30,483 bases of DNA from Scybalousia_A sp964626385 (GCA_964626385.1 CAZVEO010000013.1:1-30483); one strand, 5' to 3'. Shown: positions 7,690-17,194, counted from the stretch's first letter. Numbers and translations are program-made. The notes: generated by a model from the sequence alone, not told the origin.

Positions 7690-8688
7690 TTATGTTAACT
7701 TATAGTACCCTATACACATAATAAAATTGGAGTTTTTTCCTCTTATGATAAAAAGAAATTCTCTATCAAAAACGGTTGGTTGTTGATTGCTTTCGTTTAG
7801 AAGTGTTTTTTCAAAAGAAATAGTTTCCCTGACGAAATTTTCTATTGTAAAATCATAGTCCATTATAATTTTTTTTGACATAGAAAAAGAGAATTTTAGA
7901 TAATCTTCGCTTAGGTTTATTTGTCTTTCTTTGCAAACAAAATCCATAAGAGGAAAAACAATATTTGTTTTTATGTTTTTTGCTTGTTTCAGCAGTTCTG
8001 CGTATTTGTTTTCGTCAAAATCTTTTAGGTATTCTGTTAAAGATAGTTTTTTAGGTTTTATAAGCGTAAGCAAATAGTTGCCGTTGCCTATGGGAATATC
8101 TACAAGGTTTATTTCTGTATTTTCCAAACAAGAAAAATCGCCTGAAATGTTTATATATTTATCCTTAGTGTTATATAATTGTTGTGGCAATTCTATTTCT
8201 TGACAATGAGTTTGAAACAAAAATTTTTGATAAATATGTATGCTGTCCGCGTTGTTGTCTATTATTTGAGAGGTAACAAGTAAGGAGGAGTCTATTTCTT
8301 TGACATCTCTGAGAAAGGAAAGAAAAAATTTTTCTCTTTCGCTACTGTCCATAGGAGAAACTTGATAATGATTCTCAAAGGCGGACAAGTATTCATTGAA
8401 AACACTATCTTTATTAAATGTAAAGTGAAGAAAGAATGGAGATATAGCAAAATTCTCAGCCTTTATGCTCGTGTCTTTTTCCAATAGATAGGGTAGGGAG
8501 GTAAGGACAAAATCATTAGAAGCCTTAAAAAATTCTATGTGTTGCAAAGAGAATATTTCTGCAGGAGTTTTTACCATTTTTGAAGCATCTATTGAAATGC
8601 CGTAAAGGGGTTCTTTATTCTTTTTGCAAGAATAGAAAAACACAAGGAAGGTGAGCAAAATTAAAAATATGTACTTAAATTTTATCAT
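7690..8688 (-). CDS. Divergent serpin-like lipoprotein
   Basis: 332 residues from ATG 8688. A longer start at 8715 would put nine extra residues before a typical lipoprotein signal (MIKFKYIFLILLTFLVFFYS, then Cys and KKNK), so I prefer the shorter one. Serpin-like landmarks occur in order: an opening helix NDFVLTSLPYLLEKD, the SP block NFAISPFFLHF, a breach-like IELPQQL, NYLLTLIKPKKL, a block like the serpin V-x-V-x-LPkF region (TNIVFPLMDF), and the closing VFDREFLFIIRGKNSNF, which resembles the F-x-x-D-x-PFLFxIR end of serpins. The reactive-loop hinge (EEGTEAAAAT in inhibitors) is not recognisable, so protease inhibition is doubtful. It is predicted to be a membrane-anchored lipoprotein. It is divergent from recX and convergent with the S46 peptidase. 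The fold call comes from motif memory alone. Confidence 0.6.
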   Translation of the reverse strand: MIKFKYIFLILLTFLVFFYSCKKNKEPLYGISIDASKMVKTPAEIFSLQHIEFFKASNDFVLTSLPYLLEKDTSIKAENFAISPFFLHFTFNKDSVFNEYLSAFENHYQVSPMDSSEREKFFLSFLRDVKEIDSSLLVTSQIIDNNADSIHIYQKFLFQTHCQEIELPQQLYNTKDKYINISGDFSCLENTEINLVDIPIGNGNYLLTLIKPKKLSLTEYLKDFDENKYAELLKQAKNIKTNIVFPLMDFVCKERQINLSEDYLKFSFSMSKKIIMDYDFTIENFVRETISFEKTLLNESNQQPTVFDREFLFIIRGKNSNFIMCIGYYKLT

Positions 8689-8747
8689 TTTTTGATTATA
8701 AGAGTTAAAAATCATAAGGATATAACGTATTTTTTGAAAAAAAAGTT

Positions 8748-8755
8748 TATCTTTG
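8748..8755 (+). promoter_or_regulatory. -7 promoter box of recX
   Basis: TATCTTTG, a full match to TAnnTTTG, ends 25 nt before the recX ATG. No well-spaced -33 TTTG is visible. It lies in the divergent region shared with the serpin-like gene. Confidence 0.6.
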
Positions 8756-8780
8756 CAAAAAATAAGTTTGATATTGCTTT

Positions 8781-9260
8781 ATGAGTGAAAACAGGCAACA
8801 AGATTTAACTTTAGAACAGGCCCTGCAATATGCACAAAAATATTGCGTGGCATTGGAGAGGTGTCCAAAGGATGTGCGTTGCAAGTTAAGGGAAAAAGGT
8901 ATAGCCGAAGAACAAGCACAGAAAATTGTTAACAAGTTGATAAAAAACGGCTATATTTCGGAGCAAAGATATGCCGAGTTGTATGTTAGAAGTAAGATAC
9001 ACCAAAATCATTGGGGTAGAATCAAAATCAAAAATATGCTTACTTCTAAGCACATACCGAGAAATTATATACAAAAGGCTCTGCAAAGCATAGACGAGCA
9101 AGAGTATAAGGAAATTTTGGAGATGCTTTTGGTAAAAAAACTCAATAATATGACCACTCAAGACGAGTATCAAAGAAAGTATCAACTAAAATATTACTTA
9201 TCCTCTCATGGTTTTGAGGATGAATTGATAGAAGAGGCTTTTAAGAAAAATAATATATAG
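8781..9260 (+). CDS. recX: Regulatory protein RecX
   Basis: 159 residues, the usual RecX size. RecX is a cytoplasmic modulator that binds RecA filaments and limits recombinase activity. The sequence shows the three-helix repeat pattern: ALQYAQKYCVALERCPKDVR, then KLREKGIAEEQAQKIVNKL, then NGYISEQRYAELYVRSK, followed by WGRIKIKNML and a last repeat ending in YYLSSHGFEDELIEEAF. These are family hallmarks (R.E...KL...G....A...V...L...GYI.E.R.A). recA is not in the window. The gene has its own -7 box and is followed by ileS 67 nt later. Confidence 0.92.
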   Translation: MSENRQQDLTLEQALQYAQKYCVALERCPKDVRCKLREKGIAEEQAQKIVNKLIKNGYISEQRYAELYVRSKIHQNHWGRIKIKNMLTSKHIPRNYIQKALQSIDEQEYKEILEMLLVKKLNNMTTQDEYQRKYQLKYYLSSHGFEDELIEEAFKKNNI

Positions 9261-9327
9261 TTACATATTTTTTTATAGACGAAAAAATTGTGTAGCGACA
9301 AAAGGAATTTACAATCGTTTTTTTATT

Positions 9328-12300
9328 ATGAAATACAGAGAGTATACGCAACTTAATCTTACTGAGATAGAGAAAGATGTCCGCGAAAAATGGCAAAAAG
9401 AAGACACATTTAATCAAAGTCTTAAAGAAAGAGAAGGCAGTAAACCTTTTATATTTTTTGAAGGTCCTCCTTCTGCTAATGGTAAGCCGGGTATTCACCA
9501 CGTAATGGCTCGTACCATAAAGGATATTTTTTGCCGTTACAAAACTCTCAAAGGCTATTATGTAACAAGAAAAGCCGGCTGGGATACGCACGGGTTACCT
9601 GTGGAGTTGGGAGTGGAGCAAAAACTTGGCATAACCAAAGAGGATATTGGCAAAAAAATAAGTGTAGATGAATACAATGCTGAGTGTAGAACAACAGTGC
9701 TTCAATTCAAAGACTTATGGGACAAACTTACTGAGCAGATGGGTTATTGGGTAGATTTGAATGACCCTTATATTACTTTTAAGAACGAATATATTGAGAC
9801 GCTTTGGTGGTTATTGAGGGAGATTTATAACAAAGGTTTGCTTTACAAAGGCTATACTATACAACCTTATTCTCCTGCTGCAGGTACGGGACTTTCTTCG
9901 CACGAGTTGAATATGCCGGGCTGTTATAGAGATGTAAAAGACACAACAGTGGTTGCTCAATTCAAAATAAAAGAACATCAAACCAAAGAAAACACCTTCC
10001 TTAAACAATATGTTAAGGACTTATCTAAGGCTTATTTTTTAGCTTGGACAACAACTCCCTGGACTTTGCCGAGCAATACGGCTTTGGCAGTTGGACCAAA
10101 TATTGATTATGTTATAGTGGAGAGTTTCAATGCTTATTCTTCCTCTCCTATAACAGTATTTCTTGCAAAGAATTTGCTTTATACTCATTTCAAAAAAGAA
10201 AACGAAAACAAAGACTTTGCCTTATATAACAAAGGAGATAAGGAGATACCTTTTAGAGTAGTGGCAGAGTGTAAGGGAAAGGAACTTATAGGTATAGAGT
10301 ATGAGCAACTTATACCTTGGGCTACTCCTATGGAAGAGGAGGGCGAGGCTTTTCGTGTAATAGGTGGTGACTATGTAACCACAGAGGACGGAACAGGTAT
10401 AGTACATATTGCTCCTACCTTTGGAGCCGATGACGCAAGAGTTGCAAAACTTGCTAATATTGCTCCGCTTCACCTTATGGACAAAAATGGCAAGCGTCAA
10501 CCTATGGTAGACAGAGCGGGTAAATTCTTCTTAATGGAGGAATTGGACGAAGATTATGTTAACAAATATATAAACAAAGACCTTTACTCAGAATATGCGG
10601 GACGTTATGTAAAAAATGCTTACGATGATACGCTCACGGATAAGGACACGACCTTAGACGTGGATTTGTGTGTAATGCTTAAGCAACAACATCTTGCCTT
10701 TAAGATAGAAAAACATACTCACTCCTATCCTCATTGTTGGCGTACGGACAAACCTGTATTGTACTATCCTTTGGACTCCTGGTTTATAAGAACCACAGAG
10801 GTAAAAGACCGCTTGATAGAACTGAACAAAACAATAAATTGGAAACCTCAAGCTACGGGTACAGGACGTTTTGGCAATTGGTTGGAAAATCTTGTTGACT
10901 GGAACCTTTCTCGCTCAAGGTATTGGGGAACTCCTTTGCCTATATGGAGAACAGAGGATGGCAAGGAAGAAATATGCATAGGCTCGGTTAAGCAACTATC
11001 GGAGGAAATAGAAAAAAGTATAAAGGCTGGTTATATGAAAGAAAACAAGTATTCCTCAGCGGACTATGATTCTTTTGATTTGCATAGACCTTATATAGAT
11101 GAGGTTATTCTTGTTTCTGAGAGTGGCAAACCTATGAGAAGAGAAACCGATTTGATAGACGTTTGGTTTGACTCGGGAGCCATGCCATACGCCCAAAGAC
11201 ATTTTCCTTTTGAATGTACGGAGGAGGAATTGAAAAGGGATTATTTCCCTGCTGATTTCATAGCCGAAGGAGTAGACCAAACTCGTGGTTGGTTCTTTAC
11301 TTTGCACACTATTGCAACAATGGTATTTGACTCCGTTGCTTTCAAAAACGTGGTTTCTAATGGTTTGGTTTTGGACAAAAACGGTAACAAAATGTCCAAG
11401 CGTTTGGGCAATGCCGTAGACCCGTTTGAGATGATGAACAAATATGGAGCCGATGCTACTCGTTGGTATATGATTTCAAACTCTCAACCTTGGGACAACC
11501 TAAAATTTGACCCTGATGGTATAGATGAGGTAAGAAGAAAATTGTTTGGTACTTTATACAATACTTATTCTTTCTTTGCTTTGTATGCTAACATAGACAA
11601 TTTTGCTTACTCTGAAAAAAATATTCCTACTCAGCAAAGACCAGAAATTGACCGCTGGATACTTTCCGAATTGAATACTTTGATAACCAAAGTGGACAAA
11701 GCCTTTGACGAGTATGAGCCAACAAGGGCGGCACGTTTGATAAGCAATTTTGTGGATGAGTATTTGAGCAATTGGTATGTGCGTTTGTGTAGAAGAAGAT
11801 TTTGGAAGGGCGAATATTCTGAGGATAAGATATCAGCATATCAGACGCTTTATCGTTGTTTGGAAACTATTGCTAAATTGTCTTCTCCTATTGCTCCGTT
11901 CTTTGCGGAAAATATGTTTGTCAATCTTAACAACGTAACCCATAAGGACAAACACAACTCAGTACATTTATCTGATTTTCCTGTGGCAGAGGAGAGTTTG
12001 ATAGACAAAGAATTGGAGAGTCGTATGCAAATGGCTCAAAAGATTTGCTCCCTTGTGCTTTCTTTGAGAAAAAGACACAATTTGAAGGTGCGTCAACCTT
12101 TGGCATCCATAATGATACCTTGCGACAAAGCAACGCAGGAGGAGATAGAAAAGGTTAAAAACCTTATTCTTTCCGAGTTAAATGTAAAAGAGATAAAATA
12201 TTTGTCTTTGCAAAATGATGTACTTTCCAAAAATATAAAGGCAAATTTCAAAACCTTAGGACCAAAATATGGTTCTTTGATGAAAAACATAGCAAAAGTA

Positions 12301-12753
12301 ATCTCCGAGTTTTCTCAACAAGATATTGCCAAAATAGAGTTGGAGGGCAAATATACCCTTACCATAGAGGGTAAAGAGATAGAATTGGCTTTGTCCGATG
12401 TAGAGATAACCACAAAGGATATTGAGGGCTGGGTAGTTGCCTCGGAGGGCAGTTTGACTGTGGCTTTGGATGTTATGATTACAAGAGAATTAAGGTTGGA
12501 GGCTATTGCAAGAGAGTTGGTCAATAGAATACAAAACATAAGAAAGGACAACGACTTTGAGGTAACGGACAATATAAGCGTAGAATTGCAAGAGGAGGAG
12601 GAATTGAAGGCTTCTTGTGAGTTGTACAAAGATTATATTTGCAACGAAACTCTGGCAAAACAATTGTTGTTAAAACCTTGTATAGACAACCCGACCTCAA
12701 TGCTTGATATTTTGGAAGGCAAACAAATAGCCATCAAGGTTGTTAAATATTAA
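9328..12753 (+). CDS. ileS: Isoleucyl-tRNA synthetase
   Basis: 1141 residues, the long form usual in Bacteroidota. It charges tRNA-Ile and edits Val-tRNA-Ile. The class I HIGH motif appears as GIHH (55-58) in FFEGPPSANGKPGIHHVMAR. An editing (CP1) insertion includes the WTTTPWTLPSNTALAV block and GTGIVHIAPTFGADDARV, and DVWFDSGAMPYAQ follows. The second signature KMSKR is at 688-692 in KNGNKMSKRLGNAVDP. The C-terminal third is the helical anticodon-binding region. The short intergenic stretch before mod contains a large inverted repeat that may end this transcript. Confidence 0.97.
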   Translation: MKYREYTQLNLTEIEKDVREKWQKEDTFNQSLKEREGSKPFIFFEGPPSANGKPGIHHVMARTIKDIFCRYKTLKGYYVTRKAGWDTHGLPVELGVEQKLGITKEDIGKKISVDEYNAECRTTVLQFKDLWDKLTEQMGYWVDLNDPYITFKNEYIETLWWLLREIYNKGLLYKGYTIQPYSPAAGTGLSSHELNMPGCYRDVKDTTVVAQFKIKEHQTKENTFLKQYVKDLSKAYFLAWTTTPWTLPSNTALAVGPNIDYVIVESFNAYSSSPITVFLAKNLLYTHFKKENENKDFALYNKGDKEIPFRVVAECKGKELIGIEYEQLIPWATPMEEEGEAFRVIGGDYVTTEDGTGIVHIAPTFGADDARVAKLANIAPLHLMDKNGKRQPMVDRAGKFFLMEELDEDYVNKYINKDLYSEYAGRYVKNAYDDTLTDKDTTLDVDLCVMLKQQHLAFKIEKHTHSYPHCWRTDKPVLYYPLDSWFIRTTEVKDRLIELNKTINWKPQATGTGRFGNWLENLVDWNLSRSRYWGTPLPIWRTEDGKEEICIGSVKQLSEEIEKSIKAGYMKENKYSSADYDSFDLHRPYIDEVILVSESGKPMRRETDLIDVWFDSGAMPYAQRHFPFECTEEELKRDYFPADFIAEGVDQTRGWFFTLHTIATMVFDSVAFKNVVSNGLVLDKNGNKMSKRLGNAVDPFEMMNKYGADATRWYMISNSQPWDNLKFDPDGIDEVRRKLFGTLYNTYSFFALYANIDNFAYSEKNIPTQQRPEIDRWILSELNTLITKVDKAFDEYEPTRAARLISNFVDEYLSNWYVRLCRRRFWKGEYSEDKISAYQTLYRCLETIAKLSSPIAPFFAENMFVNLNNVTHKDKHNSVHLSDFPVAEESLIDKELESRMQMAQKICSLVLSLRKRHNLKVRQPLASIMIPCDKATQEEIEKVKNLILSELNVKEIKYLSLQNDVLSKNIKANFKTLGPKYGSLMKNIAKVISEFSQQDIAKIELEGKYTLTIEGKEIELALSDVEITTKDIEGWVVASEGSLTVALDVMITRELRLEAIARELVNRIQNIRKDNDFEVTDNISVELQEEEELKASCELYKDYICNETLAKQLLLKPCIDNPTSMLDILEGKQIAIKVVKY

Positions 12754-12765
12754 TTTTTTTTCAAA

Positions 12766-12825
12766 AAAATCTTTTACTCCTTGCATATAAAAGAAAAAAA
12801 ACTTTGCGGGGGAGTAAAAGATTTT
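12766..12825. repeat. 15-bp perfect inverted repeat upstream of the defence operon
   Basis: Arms 12766-12780 (aaaatcttttactcc) and 12811-12825 are exact complements separated by 30 nt. The second arm is followed by a T-rich stretch and the mod start codon comes 14 nt later. It could terminate ileS transcription, form the 5' leader hairpin of the mod message, or be an operator. It is one of the strongest inverted repeats in the window and sits exactly at the border of the accessory block. Confidence 0.7.
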
Positions 12826-12839
12826 GATTTTTACTGATT

Positions 12840-14804
12840 ATGGCAAAGATAGACAGACAATATTTGAGAAACCTTGTTAATAAGTTGGAGGGTATAAGTG
12901 CGGAGGACAAAAGCCAACTTTTGCAACTTATAAACGAGGAAAAACGATATGGTTTGGTTTGGGAGGATAAGCCGGAGGAGGCAGAGCAGATAATGAAAGA
13001 AAAACTTCCCATAATAGAGGAAGTGGAGCAAAAGCGTATTATAAACGACACTGACCAAAAAAAATACCCCAACCATATAATAATAGAAGGCGACAATTTG
13101 CATGCCCTTACTACTCTTTGTTATACTCATGAGGGTAAAGTGGATGTTATCTATATAGACCCGCCATACAATACGGGCAATAAGGATTTTAAATACAATG
13201 ATTCTTTTGTGGATAAGGAGGATGCTTATAAGCATAGCAAATGGCTTTCCTTTATGCATAGAAGACTAAAACTCGCTAAACGCTTGCTTTCTGATAGAGG
13301 CGTTATTTTTATTTCCATAGACGATAATGAACAGGCACAACTTAAACTGTTGTGCGACAGTGTTTTAGGGGGGGGGAATTTTTTAGGGAATATATGTATA
13401 GATAAGTGTAATTCTCAAAATGATGCCATAAATATACAAAGTAATGTTGAATATGTTTTAGCTTATTGTTCTCATCGATTATATTCAATTGAAAATGGAA
13501 CGAACAAAGAAATTTCTCTTTTAAAAGAAAGTGTAATTGTCAAAAAAGAAGTTAAAAGAGAAAATAATACTTTCTATTATATAGACAGAGAGATACATAA
13601 AACAGGTGCTAATTCTTTGTTGATTAATAGAAAAAATCTTGGTTATGTTATTTATTATAATGACAACAGCAAGGATATAATAGCAAAAATGGACTATTCT
13701 CCCGAGTCTGTAGAGGAAGATTCTACACGAAATATATATTCTTTTGATATTGAATTATTGCAAAAAGGCTACAGAATAATACTGCCTCCCTTACAAAACG
13801 GTAAGTTGGGTTGTTGGACGTGGGAATTAAAAAAAGTTAATACAGAGAAAGATAAATTGGTTGTTGTAAATGGCATAGTAAGAAAGAAAAAATATGTGGA
13901 TGAGAATAAAGTAATTCTTGATGGTAAGAAATACATTTATGAAGATGTAAAATTAACTAAAAATATAAAGTCGTTATGGGCTTTCTCGTCTGCAAATGGT
14001 ACAACACAGATAACTAATATCTTTGGTACTAAATTTTTTTCAAATCCCAAAAATATAGATATGATATTAAAGATAATAGAATCATATCAAAAAACAACAG
14101 CTCTAATCTTAGATTTTTTTGCTGGGAGTGGGACAACGTTGCATGCTACTATGCAACTAAATAATGAGGATGGTGGCAATAGACAATGTATTTTGGTAAC
14201 CAATAATGAGAATAATATCTGCGAAGAGGTTACCTACGAAAGAAACAAAAGAGTAATACAAGGCTATACCAACCAAAAAGGAGAAAAAATTGAGGGATTA
14301 AAGAAAAACAACCTTCGCTACTACAAAATAAAAGCCGTAGGTAGAGAAAAAACCTTAAAAAACAAAAAAACTTTGGTTGCCCTTAGTTGCGGAATGCTTA
14401 ATATAAAAGAAAATATATATAAGGAGGAAACCACTTTTGGTGCTTTGGTTTTAAAGAAAAACAAATGTAGGTATTTCTCAGAGGGAGAAAAACGTATGCT
14501 TGTCATTATAGACGAGGAATGGATAGCAAAGATAGTGGAGCAATTGAAAACCATAGAGGTAAAAGAACCTATAAAAGTATATGTTTTTTCCAATAGTGCT
14601 TATGCGTGGGAAGATGATTTTTCTGAGGTAAGGGATAAGGTATTGCCTTGTGCTTTGCCAGAGGCTATTTACAACGCTTACAAAAATATTTTACCCGAAA
14701 GAGAGGACAAAATAATAGATTTTGGCGATGAAAAAACTTTACCATCTGAGCAGGAGGAAGAATTGCTAAAAATGTATGAACAAGCCATAAGGGAGGAGGA
14801 GTAA
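12840..14804 (+). CDS. mod: Type III-like DNA N6-adenine methyltransferase (Mod), phase-variable
   Basis: 654 residues with the beta-class motif order: DPPY (107-110, in IYIDPPYNTGN) first, then a long target-recognition region (about 180-420), then the SAM-binding motif FFAGSGTT (426-433). The Asp-Pro-Pro-Tyr motif indicates methylation of adenine at N6. In type III systems Mod reads the target and also directs Res. A run of nine G (13368-13376, residues Gly177-179) lies in frame at the border between the catalytic N-terminal part and the target-recognition region. With 8 G the frame ends at once at TAG, with 10 G at TAA ten codons on, so slippage would switch the enzyme off. As written it is ON. 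The stop is 2 nt before res. The recognition sequence cannot be read from the DNA. Confidence 0.93.
   Translation: MAKIDRQYLRNLVNKLEGISAEDKSQLLQLINEEKRYGLVWEDKPEEAEQIMKEKLPIIEEVEQKRIINDTDQKKYPNHIIIEGDNLHALTTLCYTHEGKVDVIYIDPPYNTGNKDFKYNDSFVDKEDAYKHSKWLSFMHRRLKLAKRLLSDRGVIFISIDDNEQAQLKLLCDSVLGGGNFLGNICIDKCNSQNDAINIQSNVEYVLAYCSHRLYSIENGTNKEISLLKESVIVKKEVKRENNTFYYIDREIHKTGANSLLINRKNLGYVIYYNDNSKDIIAKMDYSPESVEEDSTRNIYSFDIELLQKGYRIILPPLQNGKLGCWTWELKKVNTEKDKLVVVNGIVRKKKYVDENKVILDGKKYIYEDVKLTKNIKSLWAFSSANGTTQITNIFGTKFFSNPKNIDMILKIIESYQKTTALILDFFAGSGTTLHATMQLNNEDGGNRQCILVTNNENNICEEVTYERNKRVIQGYTNQKGEKIEGLKKNNLRYYKIKAVGREKTLKNKKTLVALSCGMLNIKENIYKEETTFGALVLKKNKCRYFSEGEKRMLVIIDEEWIAKIVEQLKTIEVKEPIKVYVFSNSAYAWEDDFSEVRDKVLPCALPEAIYNAYKNILPEREDKIIDFGDEKTLPSEQEEELLKMYEQAIREEE
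13368..13376 (+). repeat. Poly-G (9) tract inside mod
   Basis: Nine consecutive G in strongly AT-rich DNA, the longest G or C run I see in the window. The reading frame crosses it as three Gly codons. Either single-base slip gives a stop within about ten codons. Poly-G tracts of this kind drive phase variation of type III mod genes in other bacteria (for example Helicobacter modH). Confidence 0.85.
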
Positions 14805-14806
14805 AG

Positions 14807-17185
14807 ATGTTTGAATTAAAAGAATATCAACAAAAAGCCGTCTTTGAATTAAGAAAAGAAATAATTCGCAGACTTGGTATAAGAGAGAGAAGACAAAAAA
14901 TAGTTTTCAAAGCACCCACGGGCTCAGGCAAAACAATTATGGCTTTTTCTGTTTTGTCGGAGGTAAAGGAACAGGTGCAAGAAAAATATGACCTTCCTTC
15001 TCAAGAGGTGGCTTATATATGGCTTGCACCCAATAAACTGCACGAACAGAGTTATTTCAAAATGAAAAACTTTTTCTCTGTTACCAAAAGCCTCCGTCCT
15101 ATGCGTTGGGACGATATAGACCATAGTTTAGAATGCTTGCAAAGCGGAGATATTCTTTTTCTCAATTGGGAAAGTGTCAATAAGGACAATGCCATAATAA
15201 TGAGAGAAAGCGAACAAAGAAGAAATTTGCAAGAAATAGCTTTTCGTACTCAAATAGAGAACAAAACGCCTATTATAGTTATAGTGGACGAGGAGCATAT
15301 GTTTGCGGGTAGAAATGCAAAAAAGAGCGAAAAAGTCCTGCAAGTCCTCAACCCTCTTATAGAACTAAGAATATCAGCCACGCCCACAACAACGGGAGAT
15401 TACAAATGGACAGTGAACAGACAAGAGGTAATAAAAGAGGAAATGATAAAAAAAAGTATTTTCCTCAACCCCGCTATAGAGGACGAAAAGAGTGGTATAT
15501 CTGTAAATAACCAACTATTGAAAAACGCACTTAAAAAACGAAAAGAACTAAAAGAAAAATATCAAAACCTTGGCAAAAACATTAACCCGCTTTTGCTTAT
15601 ACAACTGCCTAACGATAACAGAGAAAACAGCAACGAAGAAGAAAAAAAGATAATAGAAGATGTAATTGCCTACCTCAAAATGCCACAAATAGATATAACA
15701 ACCGACAACGGCAAATTGGCTGTGTGGCTAAGCAATGAGAAAGAGAATTTAAACAATATAGAAAAACAAGATAATATTGTAGAAGTATTGTTGTTTAAGC
15801 AAGCAATAGCCTTAGGTTGGGATTGCCCGAGGGCTTCGGTATTGTTGATTTTTAGAGAATTGCAAAGTGTTACTTTTACAGTGCAGACCATTGGTAGAAT
15901 ACTTCGTATGCCCGAGCAGTGTTTTTATGAGGATGAGGCTTTGAATAATGGCTATGTTTATACCAACCTAAGTGCTGATATGATAGTAATAGCAAAGGAT
16001 GATATGAATTTTATGAGTAAATATATCGCTTATAGAAAAAAAGATATAGAGAATATAAACCTCACAGCCGAATACATCAACCAAAGAAAAGTAAGAAACA
16101 GATTGGATGCCGATTTTAAAGGAGTGTTGTTAAATACGTTTAGAGAAGAATGGCATCTTGATGAAATGGTGTTGTCTTATGGAGAGGAAACTTATTCTGC
16201 CGATGATATGACTTTGACGGAGAATAAAGACAGTGAACAAAATATAGATAAAGAGCAAGACAATCTTATAATAAGAAATAGATACAATTCCAAACTTAAC
16301 TTTAATGTAAACAATATTTTTGCCTCTTTGCCAAAGGACTTAGCAATAGAATCGGGAGTGTATGGTAAGGTAGAGATAAACAAAAAGACAAAAATGGCAC
16401 GCAGTGTAAGCGAAATAAATAGAGCGTTTTTTCTTTTTTGCAGGTTGCATGTCGGAGATTTTGCCAAAAAAGATAGTACCCCCGTGCTTGTAGGTGCTTT
16501 GGAGGAGATGATGAGTAAGTATTTTAATAAACTTGATTTTGATGCAAAAAAGATAATTTTGTACTATGAAAATCAATATAGAGTTATTCCTATAATAGAA
16601 AAAGCTTTGCAAAGATATCGCAACAAATTGGAGAGAAAGAAAGAGCAAGAAGTAAAACCAACTTTCCATCAATGGCAACTACCTGAGCAAAGACAATACA
16701 ACGAAGATACTCACGAGGCAGAAAAAACATATATGCACGCAATGCTACCTTTTTACAAACTAAAAAAAGAGTCATTGCCAGAAAATAGATTTAGACAATT
16801 TTTGGAACAAAACGAAGAAAGCATTGAATGGTGGTACAAAAACGGAGATAGTGGCAAAGAAAACTTTTCTATTTCCTACAAATCTGTAGGAAACGTTGCC
16901 TCGCTTTTCTATGTGGACTATATAATACATTTGAGAAACGGAATAATCTGCTTATTTGATACCAAAACCAGAGAGAGCGACATCAATGCACCCAACAAAC
17001 ACAATGCTTTAATAGAATATATAAAAACACAAAACAATAAGAACAAAACCAAAATAATAGGAGGAATAATAATAGAGGATGTTAAGAATGAGGGTGTTTG
17101 GAAATATAGTGCTTTTCCTATATCAAATACCAATGATATGCAAGGCTGGGAAGTGTTTTCTCCTAAAGAATTAAACAAAAAATAG
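14807..17185 (+). CDS. res: Type III-like restriction subunit (Res): SF2 helicase plus nuclease
   Basis: 792 residues. An SF2 helicase core has Walker A APTGSGKT (36-43), motif II DEEH (161-164) and motif VI QTIGRILRMP (360-369). A C-terminal PD-(D/E)XK nuclease is suggested by Asp704 in YVDYI and Asp718-Thr-Lys720 in LFDTKT, spaced as in type III Res proteins, so both activities look intact. Type III Res normally acts only with Mod, translocating or sliding on DNA between two unmethylated sites before cutting. It starts 2 nt after mod, giving tight translational coupling, so a mod frameshift may also lower Res. It is shorter than classic EcoP15I-type Res (about 970 residues). The 71-residue gene begins 9 nt downstream. 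Confidence 0.9.
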   Translation: MFELKEYQQKAVFELRKEIIRRLGIRERRQKIVFKAPTGSGKTIMAFSVLSEVKEQVQEKYDLPSQEVAYIWLAPNKLHEQSYFKMKNFFSVTKSLRPMRWDDIDHSLECLQSGDILFLNWESVNKDNAIIMRESEQRRNLQEIAFRTQIENKTPIIVIVDEEHMFAGRNAKKSEKVLQVLNPLIELRISATPTTTGDYKWTVNRQEVIKEEMIKKSIFLNPAIEDEKSGISVNNQLLKNALKKRKELKEKYQNLGKNINPLLLIQLPNDNRENSNEEEKKIIEDVIAYLKMPQIDITTDNGKLAVWLSNEKENLNNIEKQDNIVEVLLFKQAIALGWDCPRASVLLIFRELQSVTFTVQTIGRILRMPEQCFYEDEALNNGYVYTNLSADMIVIAKDDMNFMSKYIAYRKKDIENINLTAEYINQRKVRNRLDADFKGVLLNTFREEWHLDEMVLSYGEETYSADDMTLTENKDSEQNIDKEQDNLIIRNRYNSKLNFNVNNIFASLPKDLAIESGVYGKVEINKKTKMARSVSEINRAFFLFCRLHVGDFAKKDSTPVLVGALEEMMSKYFNKLDFDAKKIILYYENQYRVIPIIEKALQRYRNKLERKKEQEVKPTFHQWQLPEQRQYNEDTHEAEKTYMHAMLPFYKLKKESLPENRFRQFLEQNEESIEWWYKNGDSGKENFSISYKSVGNVASLFYVDYIIHLRNGIICLFDTKTRESDINAPNKHNALIEYIKTQNNKNKTKIIGGIIIEDVKNEGVWKYSAFPISNTNDMQGWEVFSPKELNKK

Positions 17186-17194
17186 AAGAGAGTT

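Noticed and set aside
13368..13376. The G9 run as a mere sequencing error
   Set aside because: The frame is intact with nine G and both flanks continue the family motifs, so the length given is compatible with a real ON state. Reads are still needed to judge variation.
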